34,054 nt of DNA from Clostridium sp. (GTDB lineage Bacteria; Bacteroidota; Bacteroidia; Bacteroidales; Muribaculaceae). How positions within the stretch are numbered: position 1 is the first letter of the stretch; the number at the start of each line of letters is the position of its first letter. Where the stretch lies: assembly GCA_023663805.1 (NCBI GenBank), contig JAMPGR010000014.1, positions 1 through 34,054 on the forward strand, in the 5' to 3' direction. The notes under the pieces were generated by a model. It saw only the letters and a list, made by a program, of their open reading frames with translations. It ran no database searches and was not told the DNA's origin. The position numbers and the translations under genes were made by a program. Positions 8,393-16,222 of this stretch are shown in pieces.

Positions 8393-8587
8393 TCAGGCGA
8401 AATAGGGCTCTTTTGCGAGGACGTTCAGCGGCTGCTGGTCGTTCTTCGGTGTCTCGCCCGGTCCGAGCTGGACGAACATTCCGAGTTCGGGATCCCATAC
8501 GGTCTGGGACGACGTGTTGGCGGTCGGGTTAGCCTGCTGCTGGCGCATCTGGTCGGCGACGGCGTCGAGAGATAAGGGCTGTGGCAT
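8393..8587 (-). CDS. Small 64-aa protein in the E1/E2 operon
   Basis: A 64-aa protein from MPQPLSLDAVADQMRQQQ to LNVLAKEPYFA. It has a Gln/Asn-rich first half and a TVWDPELGMFVQLGPGE core, with no signal peptide, membrane segment or cysteine. It sits between the E2-like and E1-like genes, 6 bp before E1, a position often held by the modifier in such cassettes. It is shorter than a normal beta-grasp ubiquitin fold (70-80 aa) and ends in Phe-Ala rather than a glycine, so a classical modifier role is not supported. An adaptor or a divergent or processed modifier remains possible. Confidence 0.75.
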   Translation of the reverse strand: MPQPLSLDAVADQMRQQQANPTANTSSQTVWDPELGMFVQLGPGETPKNDQQPLNVLAKEPYFA

Positions 8588-8630
8588 ATTGGGTTCGGTT
8601 TAGTGTGGTTGTTGTTGGGTAAAAGAATTA

Positions 8631-9095
8631 TTAGTGGCGGAGGTAGTCCTCGCGGCTGTAGTTTTCCTGCATATGGTCGAGATAGTGGCTCATCGACTGG
8701 CGCGACTTGAGCGTCTGCTCGTAAATGTTCAGCCAGATGACGCAGCGTACATAGACCATCCAGAGCGACATGTTCGGTCGCCAGGCGCTCGGGTGGTAGT
8801 GGCAGATCTGGGTCCATCCGTTGGCGTGGGGCGAAAGGGTGTGGTTCGCGGCGCTGGCCGTGTTCATCAGCGCGCCGGTGTGGTCGCGGAGCATACATTC
8901 GACGTATGCGTTCGGTTTCGTGTTCGGGTAGTCGGGACATTCGATCCGTAGCACGTAGGCCTTGCCGGAATTTGTCTGTGCGACGATCCGGAGATATGGT
9001 GTCGAGCCGTAGATGTTTCCGAACTGCCATGCGTTCGGGTTCTTCATGTAGTGCTGAACGACAGCCTTCTCCATTTCATATCTCTGCTGGTCCAT
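8631..9095 (-). CDS. E2-like (UBC-fold) conjugating enzyme
   Basis: A 154-aa protein with the motif order of a ubiquitin-conjugating enzyme. A beta-sheet region at 33-55 is followed by YPNTKPNAYVE (56-66), equivalent to the E2 YPxxPP strand. NHTLSPHANGWTQICHYHPSAW (split at 84-95 and 96-105) places His85 and Cys98 where E2s have the HPN His and the catalytic cysteine before a Trp-Pro turn. A long helix follows (WMVYVRCVIWLNIYE, 112-126). E2 enzymes take a thioester-bound modifier from E1 and transfer it to lysines. It overlaps the JAB gene by 20 bp if Met1 is used; Met8 (9074) would give no overlap. The assignment rests on motif reading, not on alignment. Confidence 0.75.
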   Translation of the reverse strand: MDQQRYEMEKAVVQHYMKNPNAWQFGNIYGSTPYLRIVAQTNSGKAYVLRIECPDYPNTKPNAYVECMLRDHTGALMNTASAANHTLSPHANGWTQICHYHPSAWRPNMSLWMVYVRCVIWLNIYEQTLKSRQSMSHYLDHMQENYSREDYLRH

Positions 9096-10251
9096 TTTCG
9101 TTGTCGGTTGGTTGGTCAGTTGTTATATTGTTGTTATCGTTTGTTTCAGACTGGTTGTCGGCGGGCGTTCCGCTGTCGTCTGACGGAACCGGAGGCGGGG
9201 TTGTTTCGGCCTGGATCAGACGCCAGGTGAAACCGAGCCATGCCTCGAACCGCTGGTCGAGGTCGAGGAGCCGGTTTGCCTCCCAGACCCTGACGGCGTC
9301 CTCGTTGAACGGATCATCTTCGCCCCGTTCGGTCGAGTCGATGACCTGGTAGAGGGGTGATCTCTCGGGGAAGCCATAGGGGAGGATAATCTTGAAGACT
9401 CCGTCGTAGAGCGAGAAGAGCGGTTCGCCGCTGTCCATGATTTCCGGAGTGGGGTTCGACCCGGCGCAGATTTCGGCGGCGGCGCGAACAAACCGTTTCA
9501 TCATTTCGACATTTTCGATCCGCTCGGTCATCCAGTGCTGACGCAGCCGGCTTCGGTCGGGAGCCGGAGCCGAAACGGAGGCGCCGCGGATCTGCTGGTT
9601 CATGTCGTCGCCGTGGGCGGCGAAGCGTGTCCGGGGCTGATAGAGACGTCCGGTGAACATCCGGTCGATGACCGGGCGGAAAGGGCTTTCGAGCGGGATG
9701 ACATCCCAGAGGGCGTGGACATAGTGTCCGGGGCAGTTTTCGTGGAAGTTAAACGCGTTGACGGTTGTCCGCGAGGGTGTGCAGTTTCCGATGCAGAGAA
9801 GCATCCGGGGGAACCCCGGCTGTCCAACGCCGCGCTGCATCGAGGCGACGTCGCCGCCGCTCGGGTGAGCGAGCGAAAGCTGGTGGTGAGAGTGCCACTG
9901 TCCGATATGCTGCAGGCCGGTCAGGTTACAGAGTTCGACCTCGATAATGTCGACATAGTCCGGATCCTGGAGGAAGGCGGTCGAATGGTGGCGCGCCCGC
10001 GGTCCGGGCCCGACGGCATACATGACGACCGGAGTCCCCGTCTGGGTCCAGAAGCCGAACAGTTCGCCGCCGGTTTCGATATCCGGGTAGTCGAGGATAC
10101 ACCTCGATATGAAATCGAGTTCGCTCTGGTAGACGATCGCTTTCGGCGACGGGCGCGACGGATCCTCCCCGAGGTCGCGGGGAGTGGCGCAGGGTGCCAC
10201 GTCTGGGCGTCTGCGGCGGTTCGGGTTGGAGAACAGGTTGAATACTGCCAT
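9076..10251 (-). CDS. JAB/JAMM metalloprotease, possible deconjugase
   Basis: A 391-aa protein, first gene of the operon. Residues ~35-200 are a JAB1/MPN domain: IETGGELFGFW (58-68) supplies the glutamate, and GQWHSHH with PSGGD (118-134) supplies H120, H122, S131 and D134. The His-Ser spacing is eight, one more than the canonical seven, so alignment is needed. JAMM enzymes are zinc isopeptidases that remove ubiquitin-like tags or mature modifier precursors. Residues ~235-350 form a second domain containing LYDGVFKIILPYGFPERSP, reminiscent of an RWD/UBC-type strand-turn; this is tentative. The last ~45 residues are a disordered Asp/Asn/Thr-rich tail. A strong promoter lies upstream. Confidence 0.87.
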   Translation of the reverse strand: MAVFNLFSNPNRRRRPDVAPCATPRDLGEDPSRPSPKAIVYQSELDFISRCILDYPDIETGGELFGFWTQTGTPVVMYAVGPGPRARHHSTAFLQDPDYVDIIEVELCNLTGLQHIGQWHSHHQLSLAHPSGGDVASMQRGVGQPGFPRMLLCIGNCTPSRTTVNAFNFHENCPGHYVHALWDVIPLESPFRPVIDRMFTGRLYQPRTRFAAHGDDMNQQIRGASVSAPAPDRSRLRQHWMTERIENVEMMKRFVRAAAEICAGSNPTPEIMDSGEPLFSLYDGVFKIILPYGFPERSPLYQVIDSTERGEDDPFNEDAVRVWEANRLLDLDQRFEAWLGFTWRLIQAETTPPPVPSDDSGTPADNQSETNDNNNITTDQPTDNENGPAEI

Positions 10252-10292
10252 AAGATTGATGAGTGTGTTGGTGCTTTCTCAGGTTCAGACCA

Positions 10293-10324
10293 CAAAGTTA
10301 ATGAACAAACCCCGAAAATCCAAA
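10293..10324 (-). promoter_or_regulatory. Bacteroidetes promoter of the JAB-E2-E1-Clp operon
   Basis: On the minus strand TTTG (10321-10324) is followed after exactly 20 bp by TAACTTTG (10293-10300). Both match the Bacteroidetes sigma-factor consensus at the canonical spacing. The -7 box is about 42 bp upstream of the JAB start at 10251. The six-gene block therefore probably has its own promoter, separate from the DUF262 genes upstream. Confidence 0.8.
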
Positions 10325-10377
10325 TTTTTCACCCGATATTCGTAATTCGTCAATTTGACAATTAGTCAATGTTCTTG

Positions 10378-12822
10378 TCAGCGGATCAGGTCGTAGAGGG
10401 CTTCGAGGAAGGTGGCGGCCGATTCGATATGGTCGTGGTCGGGGAGGTCTTCGACGATGTTGTAGCCCGAAGGGTCGAGCCTGAAGGAGAACACACCCTG
10501 TTTGTCGTTCCAGAGGCCGTCGCCACGGATGTCGAAGCGGACGGCCCGACGCGAGTGCCACCGCTGGCCGTCTGTGAAATCGAAGCGCCATCCCCCTTCG
10601 ACAGACTCCAGCCAGTATTTCTCCTTATTCATCCGGATACAGCCGTGATCGCTCGACTCGTATGAATCGGTCAGCGACATTTTTTCGCAGAGGGCACGAT
10701 TCTCACGCTCCAGTTTGCGGAAGAGCGTATAGGCGTAGGGACACTGCTGATAGACCGGCAGACGGCATGTGAATCGGGCCAACAATGTTGTCATAACGAA
10801 GTCTGAGGCAATATAATAGAAATGGCTCGGATCCTCCTCCCAGCGGTGGGCCTCATAGAAGTCATCGTATTTGTCGAGATAGTATTCCTTGGTTAACGGG
10901 GATAGTGTCAACCCGGCCTCGCCACAGAGAAAGCGGGTCAGCGACTGGCGGAACGACAGACCCGAAGTTGTGAAGACATAATCCCAGTGTCCCTCCATCC
11001 CGAAGAAGCGGTAGGCGGGGTGGTGGACCTTCTCGCCGTGCCAGCCGTGGCGGAGGAGGGTGACGGTTTTCTTCCGGTCGTCCATCAGGTAGAAATCGAC
11101 GAAGCGGCCGAAGAGAACGTCGGGTTCTCCGGCCATACGGCGTATCGGTTCGACAAGATTCGAGAAATCCCCCTTCAGGTATTCGCATCCCGACATCCGG
11201 TCGACAACGTCGGCCGACACCTCGCTCCGGATCCTGGCTTTTTTGATTTCTTTCGCAAGGTCAGGGTCTATCATGTCGCCCTGTCCGGCCTGTTCGAGCG
11301 CAATATATACATCCCGGTCGGCGGTCAGACACTCGAGAACGGCAGCCATAGCCGGGAAGTCATCGACACGGAAATTGTCGCGCACACCGACAATCTTCGC
11401 CGCCAGACGCTGGCGGTGGGAGAGAATCCATCCCCGGAAAACACGGGTGAAATTCAGCAGACGATCGTCCGGGGCCGACACCCCGAAGCGGTCGCAATAG
11501 AACAAGATACCCCGCAGGAGAACCGCCAGGTCTAATCTCAGGTCGCCGCGCAGACAGCGTCCGAACAGGTCGGTATCGGTTTTCTCATCGAACAGATTGA
11601 CAAGTTTCGACTCCGGATCCCACGGGCCGCTGTAGAGCAGTCCGTCGAAGAACTCATTCCATTCCCCGCGGGCGATCTCGCAGAGGGTGTCGAAAAAGCG
11701 GAAAAGAACGATGACGTTCTGCTGCCGGCCGGGGATCTCTGCCCGGCGGCGGTAGATGTCGACACGCCGCGCCGGGAGCCACCGGCTCCCGTCCCCCTCG
11801 AAGCGCCGGGCGGGATCGGCTGCTTCGGTTTCGGCCTCCGTGGGAGAGTCGGACCAGGTTGCCGAAAGCGGGTATTGCTCGTAGAAGAGGGAGCGGGTCA
11901 GGAAATCGAGCAGTGCCATGAACTGCTCGTCGATACGGGGATAGGCCGACTCGCGCTTCTCCCCGTCAGTTTTGGCGTCCCATCGGGCGAAAGCCGCCGG
12001 CCAGAGCAGGTCGGTCCAGTCATGCTCGATAGCGTGTGAGAAATATTCGGGGATAGACAGGGGGTGTCCGGCGACCTCCCGGTCCGGATAAACGACATCT
12101 TCGAAGTCGTCGCGGAGCATTCCGGTAAATTCCGCCTTCCAGTTTTCGAACTGGCTGAGATGTTTCCCGCGGGCGTTCATTTTGATATAGAGATCCTCGG
12201 TCAGACTGTATTTCTTCATGTCGAGCAACTCGAACTCGAGCGGCGAGTCCTCGAAGAAACGCCGGGCCATATCGTCGAGCCGGTCGCGGTAGAAATCGCC
12301 CGAGAGGATACGGTCGGCGGCCGAAAGGAGGTCGATCATCGCGTTGACCGACGGATCGGCGAGCCACCGTTCCGACATCCACATCGGCTCGCGGCGCAGG
12401 TGACGGCCGATATCACCGTTGAAACCCTCGGGAAGATGGTAGTCGAAGAGCCGGTCACAGAACTGCTCGGCGGCTGAACGCGTATGGTAACTCATCCTCG
12501 GCATACGGTATCGGCCGGGATCCGTGAACTGAGCCAGGAGCCAGCCGATCAGCGAGAGGGTCGTCAGACGCTGCTGGCCGTCGATCGGTGTGAATCCGGC
12601 GCGGCTGTCGGCTGATTTGTCGTTCGCGCTGTCGTTTCGGGAGGTGCCGTAGATGAAATCCATCTTGCCGCTCCCTTTTCCGGCGAGACTCCGTAAAATC
12701 GCGTGCAGAAAACCGTCGCGTTTCAGCGAATTACGGTCCGCCCCCTGGACATAGTCGCGCTGAATCAGGGGAATGTCTGTGTAGAATGTGTCGTTATATT
12801 GGTTGAACTGATATCTGCTCAT
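10378..12822 (-). CDS. DUF262 protein (GmrS-like), no HNH domain
   Basis: An 814-aa protein whose first ~130 residues are a DUF262 domain: IPLIQRDYVQG (near 18-28) and FTPIDGQQRLTTLSLIGWLL (76-95). The DGQQR motif is the ParB-like NTP-binding and hydrolysis signature of GmrS. The rest is a long helical region without a recognisable DUF1524 HNH motif. The C-terminal ~120 residues are Trp/Asp-rich and of unknown fold. GmrSD-type proteins are type IV restriction enzymes that use NTP hydrolysis to cut DNA with modified cytosines. The start overlaps the partner gene by 4 bp (ATGA), so the two form a pair. It is much longer than GmrS alone. Confidence 0.85.
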   Translation of the reverse strand: MSRYQFNQYNDTFYTDIPLIQRDYVQGADRNSLKRDGFLHAILRSLAGKGSGKMDFIYGTSRNDSANDKSADSRAGFTPIDGQQRLTTLSLIGWLLAQFTDPGRYRMPRMSYHTRSAAEQFCDRLFDYHLPEGFNGDIGRHLRREPMWMSERWLADPSVNAMIDLLSAADRILSGDFYRDRLDDMARRFFEDSPLEFELLDMKKYSLTEDLYIKMNARGKHLSQFENWKAEFTGMLRDDFEDVVYPDREVAGHPLSIPEYFSHAIEHDWTDLLWPAAFARWDAKTDGEKRESAYPRIDEQFMALLDFLTRSLFYEQYPLSATWSDSPTEAETEAADPARRFEGDGSRWLPARRVDIYRRRAEIPGRQQNVIVLFRFFDTLCEIARGEWNEFFDGLLYSGPWDPESKLVNLFDEKTDTDLFGRCLRGDLRLDLAVLLRGILFYCDRFGVSAPDDRLLNFTRVFRGWILSHRQRLAAKIVGVRDNFRVDDFPAMAAVLECLTADRDVYIALEQAGQGDMIDPDLAKEIKKARIRSEVSADVVDRMSGCEYLKGDFSNLVEPIRRMAGEPDVLFGRFVDFYLMDDRKKTVTLLRHGWHGEKVHHPAYRFFGMEGHWDYVFTTSGLSFRQSLTRFLCGEAGLTLSPLTKEYYLDKYDDFYEAHRWEEDPSHFYYIASDFVMTTLLARFTCRLPVYQQCPYAYTLFRKLERENRALCEKMSLTDSYESSDHGCIRMNKEKYWLESVEGGWRFDFTDGQRWHSRRAVRFDIRGDGLWNDKQGVFSFRLDPSGYNIVEDLPDHDHIESAATFLEALYDLIR

Positions 12823-14786
12823 CGGTTGTCTGTTCGGTTCGGTTGTGTGAAATAGTCATATACGCTCTTTATCGCCTTCATATATGCCTCGCGGTCCTCC
12901 GGCTGCCAGAATTTCATGTTTCCGGGATTGCCCGGGCGATATCCCTTGGCGAAGGCCTTCAGGGTCGACGGCGGTACGAAGGTCCCCGGGTCATCCTTCG
13001 AGAAACTCTTCGGCCGCGAGTTGAGGTCGTCGAGAATCCGGCGTTTTTCGTCGAGGTGGTTGTTTCCGAGGGCCGAGTTGACGGGACCGGTGACGAGTGC
13101 CAGATTCGCAATCGAATGGAGTTCGTCGGCGTTTATTCCGGCCATATCGCCGAAGAGCGTGTCGAGTGTCTTCATATGCTCGCCTGCTTCGTCGGCCTGG
13201 TCCTTGTATCGTTTTTCGTCGGAAGTCAGATCTTTAAGTGCCGCGATGCTCTCTTCGACACGCCGTTTTGCGTTGTCGACGGCCTCTTCGAGACTCCGGC
13301 GTATTAACTCTTCGTCCTCTCCGGCCGGTTTTTTCCAGCCGAAGGAGAGCGCGACTTTTTCCCAGACTTTCGTGTCGGCCTCGCGGGCGTCGGCCTCGCG
13401 GTCTCTGACCCATTTTGCGGCCTCGTCGAAACTGATGTCAGTCGTGATATTCTGGGGGTGGATATGCTCGAGGCTGGTCGGTTTGTAGTGATGGAAGAGA
13501 TCGAACGGAAAGCGTGCCTTGCCGTCCGGGTCGTTCTGGGTCTCGCAGACATTCAGTGCGGTCAGTATATTGATAATCCCTTTCCGGGCGTTGTTGTTGT
13601 CGTAGTTCAGGTCGGGATCTTCGATACCCTTGGCGAACCGGATTTCGCTGCCTATCTGGCGGCGGAGCGATTCGGTGAATTCCGGTTTGGTCAGCCGGGC
13701 GCCATTTTTGCCAAACGCCCTGTCGCGGACGGCGGAGATGAATTCGAACGGCTTTTTGGACGAAAACAGGCGCCAGAGACCGATCAGATGGTACCACTCG
13801 CGGTTTTCGTACCAGTCGGCCAGGAGATTGAACGTGTCCTGGATTTGCCGCCAGATATCCCCGACGACATCCTGGCGGAGTTTCATGGCGGAGACATCTT
13901 CGCGAATTTTCGCGTCGATCACATTGAACACGAAGTTGTCGGGGCGTTTGTCGCCGCCAGCCTTCCTGACGAAAGGCTGACTGAGGAAGGCGTTTATCCC
14001 GTCGGCGACGAAATCGAGGATTATCTCCATTCCGCTGTCGATGCCGGTTCCGCGCTGGCAGACCATCGAGGAGAACCCGGGGTCGGCGAGGCGGCGGTCC
14101 ATGTCGTCCCACTCAATCGAGCGTCGCTGGGCCGTTGCCCGCTGTCGTTCGATGTCGTTCGCGCCGTAGCAGTCGGTCTGGAGCAACAGAGCCTTGACGA
14201 GTTCGGCCGGGGTCAGCGGAATCTTCCCGTAGTTCAGCCGCCGGAAGGCCTCGAGGGCGTCACCCTCGGGAATCGTGTACCAGATGACCGAGGCGTGGCC
14301 TTTGACGGGATCCGGGGTCAGCAGCGAACTGAGAAACTTTGCGCGGTTAGGGTTCTGTTTTTTCCATTCGCTTATCGTGTCGTAAGCCTTGCGGACATAG
14401 AAGTTGTCGATATTGGCGGTATAGTCGGCTGTGTCGGAGGCGAAGAGCGATTCGGCGATGAACAGTTCCTGTTCCTTCCGCTGATCCATTTCGAGAGTAA
14501 AGCAGGGGGTGTCGTTTCCCTCGAGATTTTTCAGAATCAGCAGGATGGTCGTCAGGCGCTGTTGGCCGTCGACGACTGTGAAGCGCTGTTCGTCGGCGGG
14601 GTCGGCGACGACAACGACGGGCTGGAGGCAGTAGAAGTCATCGCCCGAGGCATCTTTCTGGAATCTCGCCAGGTCGCTGAGCAGGTCGCTGACCTGCTCC
14701 TGGTCCCAGCGGTAGCCGCGCTGATAGTTCGGGATGACAAAGCGGCAGTCGAGAAGTTCGGAGACCGGTTTTATATTGATAGCCAT
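12819..14786 (-). CDS. DUF262-DUF1524 restriction-like protein (GmrSD family)
   Basis: A 655-aa fused GmrSD-like protein. The N-terminal DUF262 domain shows IPNYQRGYRWDQEQVSDLL (18-36) and FTVVDGQQRLTTILLIL (68-84), the NTP-binding part. The C-terminal DUF1524 domain shows LEHIHPQN (about 438-445) and, further on, LHSIANLALVTGPVNSALGN, the His-His-Asn type nuclease core. Family knowledge: NTP-dependent type IV restriction of modified phage DNA. It is the first gene of a two-gene unit with its own promoter after the terminator at 14839-14868. Its immediate partner carries a second DUF262 without the nuclease, so the pair may form one complex. The substrate modification is unknown. Confidence 0.9.
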   Translation of the reverse strand: MAINIKPVSELLDCRFVIPNYQRGYRWDQEQVSDLLSDLARFQKDASGDDFYCLQPVVVVADPADEQRFTVVDGQQRLTTILLILKNLEGNDTPCFTLEMDQRKEQELFIAESLFASDTADYTANIDNFYVRKAYDTISEWKKQNPNRAKFLSSLLTPDPVKGHASVIWYTIPEGDALEAFRRLNYGKIPLTPAELVKALLLQTDCYGANDIERQRATAQRRSIEWDDMDRRLADPGFSSMVCQRGTGIDSGMEIILDFVADGINAFLSQPFVRKAGGDKRPDNFVFNVIDAKIREDVSAMKLRQDVVGDIWRQIQDTFNLLADWYENREWYHLIGLWRLFSSKKPFEFISAVRDRAFGKNGARLTKPEFTESLRRQIGSEIRFAKGIEDPDLNYDNNNARKGIINILTALNVCETQNDPDGKARFPFDLFHHYKPTSLEHIHPQNITTDISFDEAAKWVRDREADAREADTKVWEKVALSFGWKKPAGEDEELIRRSLEEAVDNAKRRVEESIAALKDLTSDEKRYKDQADEAGEHMKTLDTLFGDMAGINADELHSIANLALVTGPVNSALGNNHLDEKRRILDDLNSRPKSFSKDDPGTFVPPSTLKAFAKGYRPGNPGNMKFWQPEDREAYMKAIKSVYDYFTQPNRTDNR

Positions 14787-14808
14787 AAGTCAATTAGATT
14801 TTACGTCG

Positions 14809-14841
14809 TAAAGTTACGAATAAAAACCGGTTTCTGCCAAA
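14809..14841 (-). promoter_or_regulatory. Likely promoter of the DUF262 pair
   Basis: On the minus strand TTTG (14838-14841) precedes TAACTTTA (14809-14816) by 21 bp. The -7 box deviates from TAnnTTTG only at the last base. It lies 23 bp upstream of the start codon and partly overlaps the T-tract of the preceding terminator. Confidence 0.6.
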
Positions 14842-14868
14842 AAAAAACGCCACCGCTGCGGGTGGCGT
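14839..14868 (-). terminator. Intrinsic terminator after the YqiA-like gene
   Basis: A perfect 8-bp GC-rich stem (14847-14854 with 14861-14868) with a 6-nt loop is followed on the minus strand by a run of nine T. It starts 5 bp past the stop codon of the hydrolase gene, separating it from the DUF262 genes. Confidence 0.9.
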
Positions 14869-14872
14869 CTCA

Positions 14873-15928
14873 TCAGAGCCGGTTGCGGCCGACCAGTTCG
14901 GTCATCGCCGGAACAAGATCGGCGACGAGAGCCTCCTCTGAGAGGCGGTGGCCACAAGGGACAAACGTGTAGGCATCGCCGTAATATCTTATGTATTCTT
15001 CGCGGCAGTCGACAACGTCGTCCTTACTCCCGAACAGGGCGAAGGTCTCGCCGGTGTCGCGGTTGTCGAAATCCTCGAACTGTTTTCGCTCGAGAGCCTC
15101 GTAGGCGTTGCAGAGTTGTTCGGTCACTTCGAATTCAGTCGCGCCGTCGCCTCGTTCTTTCAGGAACTGGACGGTTCCGATTTTCTTCCGCATATTCTTC
15201 GAAACATGGAACGACGGATTAATCAGGATTCTCGGGACGCGGTCGAGTAGGTTGGCGAACATCCCCCCCATAGAGGTGCCGATAACGAGATCGACCTTTT
15301 CTTTGTCGATTATGTCGCGGAGCATTGCGATCGCTTCGTCGGGATTTACCGGGAGGTCGGGCGACAGGACCTTGGTCGCCGGCAGCAGTTCGCGGAGCCG
15401 CGCGGCTGTCGAAGCCTTACCGGAGGATGCGAAGCCGTGGATATACAGGACGGTCTTTCCGGCCATCACCTTCAGCGCTGTCACGAGGTTTATGCGCTTC
15501 ACTTCGTCCCAGATCGGGCCGACATTGATCGTGTCGCCCGAGCGCACGACCTTCAGGGCGTTTCGGAACGTGCGGGGAAACTCGTCGACAAGAATCAGGG
15601 CTTTCAGCAATCGGAACCGCAGGTCGTCGCGGTCGGAGTAGTCGAATCCGGCAGTGACCGACACGCTGTCGTCCGAGGCCATGACCTGGGTGTGGAAGAA
15701 GAAACCGTTGTTCAGCAGGTTGGCCGCTTCGAGGACGATATCGAAATCCTCATCATCGCGTATGTTATAGATATGGCTGTCGACCAGGACACTGCGTTGG
15801 TCTCTCTGTAGTTCGATGGTGTCTCCGTTTTCGAGATTGATATCGGCATATTCGGCGTTACTGACGCTGTAGCCCCATTGTTCGAGGGCTTCGAGGACCG
15901 TCTGGCGGACGTTCAGGTTTTGGGTCAT
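14873..15928 (-). CDS. YqiA/YcfP-like alpha/beta hydrolase with extra N-terminal domain
   Basis: A 351-aa protein. Residues ~158-345 are a UPF0227/YqiA-type alpha/beta hydrolase: VLYIHGFASSGKASTAARL (oxyanion-side HGF), then VLSPDLPVNPDEA, the nucleophile elbow GTSMGG with its Ser, a late acidic residue near FGSKDDVVD, and a His in PCGHRLSEE. Proteins of this fold are small esterases; the substrate is unknown. The N-terminal ~155 residues form an extra domain (for example DINLENGDTIELQRDQRSVL and a helix ending DEFPRTFRNAL) that vaguely resembles YbjN/secretion-chaperone-like folds; this is tentative. It is divergent from the cobalamin riboswitch operon and ends in a clean terminator. Confidence 0.8.
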   Translation of the reverse strand: MTQNLNVRQTVLEALEQWGYSVSNAEYADINLENGDTIELQRDQRSVLVDSHIYNIRDDEDFDIVLEAANLLNNGFFFHTQVMASDDSVSVTAGFDYSDRDDLRFRLLKALILVDEFPRTFRNALKVVRSGDTINVGPIWDEVKRINLVTALKVMAGKTVLYIHGFASSGKASTAARLRELLPATKVLSPDLPVNPDEAIAMLRDIIDKEKVDLVIGTSMGGMFANLLDRVPRILINPSFHVSKNMRKKIGTVQFLKERGDGATEFEVTEQLCNAYEALERKQFEDFDNRDTGETFALFGSKDDVVDCREEYIRYYGDAYTFVPCGHRLSEEALVADLVPAMTELVGRNRL

Positions 15929-15999
15929 ATTTGTGGGTCAATTAATCGGTTTACGGATAAAAAACGTATCTGAGGCAGGTTTTGTTTAAAAAAAATTCG

Positions 16000-16007
16000 T
16001 AATTTTG
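16000..16007 (+). promoter_or_regulatory. -7 box of the cobalamin operon
   Basis: TAATTTTG followed by C matches the Bacteroidetes -7 consensus just upstream of the riboswitch. The nearest TTTG (15981-15984) is only 15 bp away, shorter than usual, so the -33 element is uncertain. Transcription would begin at about the 5' edge of the aptamer. Confidence 0.65.
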
Positions 16008-16012
16008 CACCG

Positions 16013-16222
16013 TCAAGGTATTCCGAGACTTCTGGAGAGAAGTCCACGCGCCGTCAAAGCGCACGGAATCAATAGGGAACACGGTGAGAATCCGCGACAG
16101 TACCCGCTGCTGTAAGTTTCGGTCCGTCCTCGCGACGGGCAATGAGACCGGGCAAACAAGTCACTGGCCGAAAGGCTGGGAAGGCGCTCCGGTTGAAACA
16201 AGTCAGAAGACCTGCCTCGACA
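16013..16222 (+). promoter_or_regulatory. Adenosylcobalamin riboswitch
   Basis: The leader carries the diagnostic conserved blocks of a cobalamin riboswitch in order. These are the AATAGGGAACACGGTG-type block at 16070-16085, GACAGTACCCGCTGCTGTAA around 16096-16115, the CACTGG / AAAGGCTGGGAAGGC region near 16162-16185, and the B12 box AAGTCAGAAGACCTGCC at 16200-16216. Ligand binding normally reduces expression of B12 uptake genes. It precedes the btuB-like gene, consistent with B12-repressed expression of the whole downstream block. Outer boundaries are approximate. Confidence 0.95.

Noticed and set aside
7094..8575. 493-aa plus-strand open frame opposite the E1-like gene
   Set aside because: The opposite strand encodes a clear ThiF/E1 fold; this frame is a Val/Asp-rich shadow.
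10252..10377. Possible cotranscription of the DUF262 pair with the JAB operon
   Set aside because: A canonical promoter lies in this gap, so a separate unit is the simpler reading, although read-through cannot be excluded because no terminator was seen.
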